DNA of 64,000 nucleotides. Origin: JACCZH01 sp963729445. Lineage in GTDB: Bacteria; Chloroflexota; Chloroflexia; Thermomicrobiales; CFX8. Below the pieces are notes generated by a model. That model searched no databases. It was given only the letters and a program-made list of their open reading frames with translations, and was not told where the DNA came from. Shown piece by piece: positions 59,038 through 64,000 of this stretch. A program made the position numbers and the translations under genes. Location: NCBI GenBank assembly GCA_963729445.1, contig CAVSNU010000005.1, positions 620,001 through 684,000 of the forward strand, written 5' to 3'. The stretch's first letter is position 1, and each line of letters starts with the position of its first letter.

Positions 59038-60408
59038 GTGGAAAACAACGGCGTCAAATCAGAATGGCTTCACGAACAGACGCTTGACGGTGTGGACGAG
59101 TTTCGCGTCACGACCGAGAACGTTGATCTGGCGTTCGAGGCGGATGACAGCTTGCGCGGTGCGGTGCAACTCATCGTCGAACCTGCCCAGAATGGACCGG
59201 TACTGCGTCGCTCCGGCTCGGCGCTTCTCCTGGAGCAGGAAGGGCGTTACCGGGGACGAGTCACGCCGTTAATCCGGGTTCCGGTAGATACGTGCCCGAG
59301 AATCGACGCTACTGCCGACAAAGGCGACCTATCGTTCAGTCAGGTCACGGCTCCAATAGCGGGCAAGCTTGGCGTGGGCGATCTGGATATCCAAGGCGGT
59401 TCTGGAGACGTTGCCTTGAGTCTGGGGAAGGGTGATGTTGCGATCTCGAACCGCGCCGGCGCCATTGCTGTGAAAGTGGGTATGGGTGACATTGAGATAC
59501 GCCGGGCCGGAAACGGCGTGGCCGTGGCAGCCGGCAAGGGTGATATCACCTTGAGTGATTGTGCGGAGGCTATAGACGTGCGGAATGGGGCCGGTGATGT
59601 CGCGATCGTGCGGCCCGGTGGCGGTAGCGTAAGCATTCGTACTGGAAGTGGCGATATCGCGGTTAGCGGTGGCGATGTTCAACGGCTTAGCGTCCGCACT
59701 GGAAAAGGCGATATTGCGTCAACGGCCTACCTCTCTGCTGCTACCGGCAGCGGCGCTGCTGAAGCACAGACGCAGGAGCCGTTCGGCCCCGGCGAGGATC
59801 CCGACCTCGGCACGTTCGACGTCGGGAGTATCAATATTGGCGATTTCGCCTTTGAAGCGAGTGAGGCGGGGCTTCGCGTCGGCCGCGGGGACCGTGACCT
59901 GCTGCGGATGGGCTCCGAAGGGATTCAAATTTCACGTGGCGGCCGCGAGATTTCGCTTGGACCCTCCGGTATCCGCGTCGGTGGCGCGGGCTCATCGGTG
60001 GGTCCCGAGCACTTCACCTTCGAGACCGGCCGGGGGGACATTCACGTGGAAGTCCCAGCCGATCTGGCGCTGCGGGTAGAGATCCTCGCGACCGGCGACG
60101 TGCAGTCTGACGTACCGGTGGTCAGCGTTGGTCGACCGGGCCCGCGAGGCACGACCAAGCGGCTGGTCGGCGTTCGCGACGGCGGTGACGCCGGTGCACG
60201 CGCAAACGTGCGACTCAAGACCGGACGTGGTGATGTGGCGCTGAGGACCGTCACCATGGCGGCGCCCAAGGGTGCGCCCCATCCAGAGACCCAGAGCGAG
60301 GTCGATCGTGATGAGCGGGCACGGGTGATCCTGGAAGCGCTCGCGCGGGGCGAGTTGAACGTCGCCGAGGCCGAGCGGCTGCTGGCCGCGCTGGATCGGT
60401 CGCAGTAG
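59038..60408 (+). CDS. DUF4097-type beta-repeat protein
   Basis: 456-residue soluble protein without signal peptide. From about residue 95 to 235 it has at least seven short beta-strand repeats of the form GxGDVxI (KGDLSFSQV, VGDLDIQGG, SGDVALSLG, KGDVAISNR, MGDIEIRRA, KGDITLSDC, AGDVAIVRP, SGDIAVSGG, KGDIASTAY), predicted to form a beta-helix-like stack. Two further repeats are near 340 and 395. The C-terminus (ARVILEALARGELNVAEAER) is a SHOCT-like helical module. DUF4097 proteins often accompany regulators and are thought to act in membrane or signalling roles; the function is unknown. Confidence 0.85.
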   Translation: MENNGVKSEWLHEQTLDGVDEFRVTTENVDLAFEADDSLRGAVQLIVEPAQNGPVLRRSGSALLLEQEGRYRGRVTPLIRVPVDTCPRIDATADKGDLSFSQVTAPIAGKLGVGDLDIQGGSGDVALSLGKGDVAISNRAGAIAVKVGMGDIEIRRAGNGVAVAAGKGDITLSDCAEAIDVRNGAGDVAIVRPGGGSVSIRTGSGDIAVSGGDVQRLSVRTGKGDIASTAYLSAATGSGAAEAQTQEPFGPGEDPDLGTFDVGSINIGDFAFEASEAGLRVGRGDRDLLRMGSEGIQISRGGREISLGPSGIRVGGAGSSVGPEHFTFETGRGDIHVEVPADLALRVEILATGDVQSDVPVVSVGRPGPRGTTKRLVGVRDGGDAGARANVRLKTGRGDVALRTVTMAAPKGAPHPETQSEVDRDERARVILEALARGELNVAEAERLLAALDRSQ

Positions 60409-60426
60409 CCGCCAGAGCGATCGCGC

Positions 60427-61767
60427 ATGAATTTGGCGGCGTGGGTGAAGCCCGGGGTGAAGGGTGGGAGTCCTGTGGTCGAAATTGCGGACACGCGAGT
60501 AGCGACCCCGACCCGGCGCGATCGCCTGCCCCTCACGGCCCTGGTCGCCGCCTCATGCATCTCCTCGCTCGGCAACGGGTTAACGCTGCTGGCGGTGCCC
60601 TGGTTCGTGCTCGTCACCACTGGCAGCGCGGCACGGACCGGCCTGGCCGGTGCGGCGAGCGCCATCGCGTTCATCGTGGCGGGATTCCTCGGAGGAACGC
60701 TCGTTGACCGGCTCGGGTTTAAGCGGGCCAGCGTTGTTTCGGACCTTGCAAGCGGGCTGACGGTCGCGCTCATTCCCACGCTCTATCTGCTTGACCTGTT
60801 GAGCTTCTGGGTGCTGCTCGGCCTGGTGTTCCTGGGCGCCGTTCTCGATGGCCCCGGCCAGGCCGCGCGACGCGCCATGATTCCAGGGTTGGTGCGGCGT
60901 GCAGGGTCGACGCTTGAGCGCGCGAATTCCGCGATGCAGTTCGCCCAGCTCACGACCGGCGAGTTTCTGGCGCCATTGCTGGCCGGCGTGTTCATCACTC
61001 TCATCGGTGCCGCGAGTGTCCTGTATCTGAACTCGGCGACCTTCGCCGCGTCGCTCCTCATCGTTGCCCTCGCGGTGCGCATTCCCTCAGGACGAGAAGC
61101 CGCTGATGCTACAGCCGTCAGGCATAGCCCCAAACGGAGTTCGTACGTCGCGGATTTGACGGAGGGTTTGCGCTACGTCTTCACCGACTCATTTCTCGCG
61201 GTCGTCATTCCTATTTCGGTGGCCGTGAACTTTCTGGTCTCGCCGCTCTTTGTCGTGGCCCTTCCGGTGCTCGCGAACGACGTGTTCGACAGCCCGGCCG
61301 CGCTTGGCGTTATGGCGGCCGGTTTTGGCGCGGGGGCTGGGGTGGGGACGCTGGCGTACGGCGCGGTTGGCCACCGCTTGCGACACTACACCGTGTATTG
61401 GGGCGCGCTCGTTGGTGTGGCTCTGGGTCTCGGAGTGTTGACGATCGCCTCAGACCTCTGGGTAGCGACCCTGGCGATCGTGTTGATGGGTTTCGCTGTC
61501 GGACCCGTGAACACCGTGGGCATGGTCATCATTCAGACTCGTGTCCCCGAGCGGATGATGGGCCGTGTGCTGGGGCTCATGTCCGCATTCAGCAGTCTTG
61601 CGACCCCTCTCGGGCTCCTGACCGGCGGGCTCGTCGTCGATTGGTATGGCGTCACGACGATGATGGTTGGGTCGTGCGTTGGCGTCACGTTGTGCGCGCT
61701 CTGGATCCTGATCAGCCCGGCTGTCAGAGCGATGGCGGCGGAGCTGGAGGCCGAGCGCTCTCGGTAG
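60427..61767 (+). CDS. MFS transporter
   Basis: 446-residue major facilitator with about 12 helices. MFS motif A is in the loop between helices 2 and 3 (GGTLVDRLGFKRASVVSDL), and a related motif is in the second half (GAVGHRLRHYTVYWGAL). The layout and weak sequence style match drug-efflux or MFS_3-type exporters. It lies 18 bases after the DUF4097 gene, so it is the third gene of that operon. The first 30 residues are hydrophilic; a GTG at 60475 behind GGGAG is an alternative start. A strong terminator follows. Confidence 0.88.
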   Translation: MNLAAWVKPGVKGGSPVVEIADTRVATPTRRDRLPLTALVAASCISSLGNGLTLLAVPWFVLVTTGSAARTGLAGAASAIAFIVAGFLGGTLVDRLGFKRASVVSDLASGLTVALIPTLYLLDLLSFWVLLGLVFLGAVLDGPGQAARRAMIPGLVRRAGSTLERANSAMQFAQLTTGEFLAPLLAGVFITLIGAASVLYLNSATFAASLLIVALAVRIPSGREAADATAVRHSPKRSSYVADLTEGLRYVFTDSFLAVVIPISVAVNFLVSPLFVVALPVLANDVFDSPAALGVMAAGFGAGAGVGTLAYGAVGHRLRHYTVYWGALVGVALGLGVLTIASDLWVATLAIVLMGFAVGPVNTVGMVIIQTRVPERMMGRVLGLMSAFSSLATPLGLLTGGLVVDWYGVTTMMVGSCVGVTLCALWILISPAVRAMAAELEAERSR

Positions 61768-61799
61768 GTGCAAGACGGTGGAGATACGAGGCGCAAACA

Positions 61800-61829
61800 A
61801 AACGGCCGGGGCTCATGCCCCGGCCGTTT
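61800..61829. terminator. bidirectional intrinsic terminator
   Basis: 13-bp perfect stem (AAACGGCCGGGGC and complement) with a TCAT loop, flanked by A-rich and T-rich tracts on its two sides. It separates the convergent MFS and sigma-factor genes. Confidence 0.9.
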
Positions 61830-61852
61830 CTATAATAACGCTTGTGTTGTGA

Positions 61853-62842
61853 CTACGCGGCGCTGGATAGCTCGATCAGATCGCTCTTGCGCAGCTTGGC
61901 GAGAGCTTCTTTCTCGATCTGGCGTACCCGCTCGCGGCTGATGCCGTAGTGCTCGGCGATCTCGGCCAGGGTCTGCGGCTGCTGACCACCCAGGCCAAAG
62001 CGCAGGACCACGACGCCCTTTTCGCGATCGGTCAGGCACTCCAGCGAGCGGCGGATCTGGTCGCGGATCGCGCTCGATACCGCTTCTTCCACGACTTGAT
62101 CGCTGGCCGGATCTGGCAGCAGGTCACCGATCGTGGACTCGCCGTCCTCGCCGATGGGCTTGTCGAGCGACGAGGTGCGCGGGATTGCAGAGCGAGCCTG
62201 CTCGACGCGCTCGACTTCCATTTCAAGGCGGGTTGCCACTTCGGCGTCGGTCGCCGGGCGGCCGTACTGCTGCTCGAGCTGCGCCTCGGTGCGGCGCACC
62301 TTCGAGATGAGATCGTGCATGTGAACCGGAACGCGGATCGTGCGGCTCAGGTTGGCGACGGCGCGGCCGATCGCCTGTCGAATCCAGAACGTGGCATAGG
62401 TGCTGAAGCGGTAGCCCAGCTCCGGGTCGTAACGCTCAACGGCGGTCATCAGGCCGATGTTGCCCTCCTGGATGAGGTCAATCAGGGGCAGGCCACTTGA
62501 GCGATACTTCTTGGCGATCGAGACCACCAGGCGCAGGTTGTGACGGATGAGTTTCTCACGGGCGATGCGCGCCTTCTCGAAGATGATCTGTAGATCGTCG
62601 ACTTCTTCACCCTCTTCACGGAGGCGGCGGGCCTCCAGCCCGGCGCGCACGGCGCGGGAGAGGTCGATCTCCTCCTGGTGTGAAAGAAGCCGGTGGCCGC
62701 CCACATCGCGGAAGTAGCGATAGACCGCATCACTGGTTGCCTGGTCAAGTAGCTCAGCTGACTCATCAATTACTTCGCCTACTTCGGCGTCAGCTGCGGC
62801 CTTCTCCAGGTCGTAGGTGTCTTGGATAGATCGTTCAGTCAT
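61853..62842 (-). CDS. primary-type sigma-70 factor (RpoD/SigA family)
   Basis: 329-residue sigma factor with regions 1.2, 2, 3 and 4. Region 1.2: YRYFRDVGGHRLLSHQEEID. Region 2: RHNLRLVVSIAKKYRSSGLP, IDLIQEGNIGLMTAVERYDP, YRFSTYATFWIRQAIGRAVA. Region 3: RTIRVPVHMHDLISKVRRTE. Region 4: LTDREKGVVVLRFGLGG, then LAEIAEHYGISRERVRQIEK. No region 1.1 is present, as in short SigA or group 2 sigmas, so whether it is the sole housekeeping factor cannot be told from this window. Two TTGACA-type promoters lie upstream, and a terminator lies 24 bp past the stop. Confidence 0.93.
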   Translation of the reverse strand: MTERSIQDTYDLEKAAADAEVGEVIDESAELLDQATSDAVYRYFRDVGGHRLLSHQEEIDLSRAVRAGLEARRLREEGEEVDDLQIIFEKARIAREKLIRHNLRLVVSIAKKYRSSGLPLIDLIQEGNIGLMTAVERYDPELGYRFSTYATFWIRQAIGRAVANLSRTIRVPVHMHDLISKVRRTEAQLEQQYGRPATDAEVATRLEMEVERVEQARSAIPRTSSLDKPIGEDGESTIGDLLPDPASDQVVEEAVSSAIRDQIRRSLECLTDREKGVVVLRFGLGGQQPQTLAEIAEHYGISRERVRQIEKEALAKLRKSDLIELSSAA

Positions 62843-62926
62843 GCGACTCCTTCGTTTCTATTGCGCGTTGTCGTCATCGTTGACGATCCCGACTCGGCCC
62901 CAATGCCATTACGCTGCAATCTTGCT

Positions 62927-62955
62927 ACACTAGCATTGATACAATTATATGTCAA
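62927..62955 (-). promoter_or_regulatory. proximal promoter of the sigma-factor gene
   Basis: On the minus strand, TTGACA (62955-62950), 17-bp spacer, TAGTGT (62932-62927). A TATAAT directly abuts the -35 and is probably not used. The leader would be about 78 bases. Confidence 0.55.
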
Positions 62956-63097
62956 CTGTTGCGCTGAGGATTGTGAAATATCCCACAAACCATCAGGACG
63001 ATGATAATGCCCTGATGGACGTTTGTAAATGCCCAATCTGAACATCCGTCGAGAATGTGGCCCCGTACGATCGGTACGTACTCGTCGTCTACTATAG

Positions 63098-63126
63098 TAC
63101 GTACACCTCTTTGCACGGTTTGTCAA
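63098..63126 (-). promoter_or_regulatory. possible distal promoter upstream of the sigma-factor gene
   Basis: On the minus strand, TTGACA (63126-63121), 17-bp spacer, TACGTA (63103-63098). The -10 region lies in a GTACGTAC-rich stretch with further copies at about 63074. If real, the transcript would have a leader of about 250 bases. Confidence 0.4.
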
Positions 63127-63600
63127 CTCTTGGAGCTGACAAACTCTGCATCTATAAGCGTTCAACGGTCGAAATGTCACGCGGATATGAGTACTGAAGT
63201 GTGATTTCGGCCTCCCTAGCGGGACGCCGGACGGCAATTACTTGCCTCGATGTATATAACGCGCTGCGCCCGGATTTATTCCCGGGGCGGGTCGTCAGTG
63301 CGTCATTCGTACGGACCTCTTGGCATCAACTTAATAAGGAATCATTGGGCAGGGCGGACCGCTTAGGCGGTTATCCTGAGGCAACGAAGAGCCTGCCATG
63401 AGCGAAGTCGAATGGGATCTCTAGCTTGCGTCAGGATGACTGATGGGACCCTCTGGATGACTGATCGGGTGCTCAGGATGACTATCAAGGCGCGCAGGAA
63501 GAGCGATGTTCCTCGGAGCCTGCCCTGAGCACAGCCGAAGGGATGACCGACGCAGGGTACGGTTGGCCCTGCCGCCGCTTAACTTGATGCGCAGGGGGTG

Positions 63601-63969
63601 TTATTCGTACGGACCTAACAGCTGTGTGAGCTCAAGGCGATTCCCGAACGGATCCTGACAGAAGAGCCGCGGACGATTGTGGATGGGCGTGGTCTCTTCG
63701 GTCCCGATGTTGTGCGCTTCCAGCTGTAGCCGGAGCCCCGCGAGGTCGTCCACCGCGAAGCAGAAGTGCCGCCCGCCAGTTGGTGTGTGGCCGTCCTCTT
63801 CTTTGAACAGATGCAGCTCAGATTCACCAATCCGGAACCAGAGCACCTGATCCTGCCCGAGCGTTTTGGGTGCCGGAATCTCCTCCAGCCCCAGGATGCC
63901 GCCGTAGAACCGGCGACCGGCATCGAACCCCTCAGGCGGGGCGGGAATGCTCACGTGGTGCAGACGCAT
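63601..63969 (-). CDS. VOC-family (glyoxalase/dioxygenase fold) protein
   Basis: 122-residue metal-binding VOC fold with two beta-alpha-beta-beta-beta modules. It starts MRLHHVSIPAPPEGFDAGRR, with a possible metal His in HHVSI. ESELHLFKEEDGHTPTGGRH and CFAVDDLAGLRLQLE follow, ending RPRLFCQDPFGNRLELTQL with the usual C-terminal Glu ligand. The reaction is not predictable. It is probably a single gene; its upstream region is cut by the window end 31 bases away. Confidence 0.88.
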   Translation of the reverse strand: MRLHHVSIPAPPEGFDAGRRFYGGILGLEEIPAPKTLGQDQVLWFRIGESELHLFKEEDGHTPTGGRHFCFAVDDLAGLRLQLEAHNIGTEETTPIHNRPRLFCQDPFGNRLELTQLLGPYE

Positions 63970-64000
63970 GCTGGACCCCCCTACTCTATAGAAAGCGAGT

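Larger units (their letters stand above)
62843..63600. other. 758-bp intergenic region with promoters and repeats
   Basis: The left 300 bp is A+T-rich for this genome and holds the two sigma-factor promoters. From 63372 to 63545 there is a CATCCTGAG repeat block: TTATCCTGAGGCAACGAAG, GGGATCTCTAGCTTGCG, CAGGATGACTGATGGG and AGCCGAAGGGATGACC. I see no gene; short frames at 62839-63237 lack coding character. Confidence 0.6.

Overview
The window is about 60% G+C and gene-dense, with operons whose genes overlap by ATGA-type junctions. There are no rRNA or tRNA genes and no CRISPR array. The gene mix suggests a Chloroflexota bacterium, most like Thermomicrobia: two F420-type luciferase-like oxidoreductases, an NfeD/FloA pair, two Mrp-type antiporter loci, a three-subunit proton-translocating transhydrogenase, a Rieske protein, a primary-type sigma factor and several exported proline- or acid-rich proteins. 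This placement is inferred from gene content; no phylogenetic marker was aligned.

Layout. 0-6 kb: a response regulator cut by the window edge, a secreted acidic repeat protein, a Rad52/ERF-like recombination gene behind a LexA-type box, and an NfeD-FloA membrane operon. 6-10.3 kb: a HIT-family gene, an overlapping pair of small unknown genes (possible nuclease and partner), and an orphan molybdopterin oxidoreductase. 10.7-24.1 kb: two convergent Mrp/Mbh-type cation/proton antiporter operons. The left one has a split, Mbh-like gene order with three large antiporter-like subunits; the right one is a canonical mrpABCDEFG set. A repeat-rich 425-bp gap separates them. 24.5-28.2 kb: pntB-pntA2-pntA1 and a PrxQ/Bcp peroxiredoxin. 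28.2-37.6 kb: two paralogous exported proteins, a PIG-L deacetylase, a ferritin-like protein, XRE and MerR/TipA regulators, a Rieske protein and blocks of dispersed repeats. 37.7-48.1 kb: an IS630-type element, an M50 protease, a CDF exporter, a hydrolase, an LLM oxidoreductase, a Tat-exported rhodanese-like lipoprotein without the catalytic Cys, an HtrA protease and a decayed IS481-type element. 48.2-55.3 kb: ECF sigma, anti-sigma and SIMPL genes, a NarL-type regulator, and a TrkA-TrkH-TrkH potassium uptake operon. 55.4-64 kb: a frameshifted amidohydrolase and LLM oxidoreductase, an XRE regulator, a DUF2089-DUF4097-MFS operon, a sigma-70 factor and a VOC protein.

Much of the window concerns ion and energy homeostasis. 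The Mrp complexes exchange Na+ (or K+) for H+, the Trk system brings in K+, and the transhydrogenase uses the proton gradient to make NADPH. Envelope stress and quality control form a second theme (HtrA, NfeD/FloA, M50 protease, ECF/anti-sigma, SIMPL). The accessory layer is dominated by three families of dispersed intergenic repeats. An IS481-type copy sits inside one of them with an identifiable 5-bp target duplication, and a 75-bp MITE-like unit shares its terminal repeat with the IS630-type element. At least four single-base frame breaks in otherwise intact genes can each be repaired by removing one base from a short homopolymer, so local base accuracy should be checked before calling pseudogenes.
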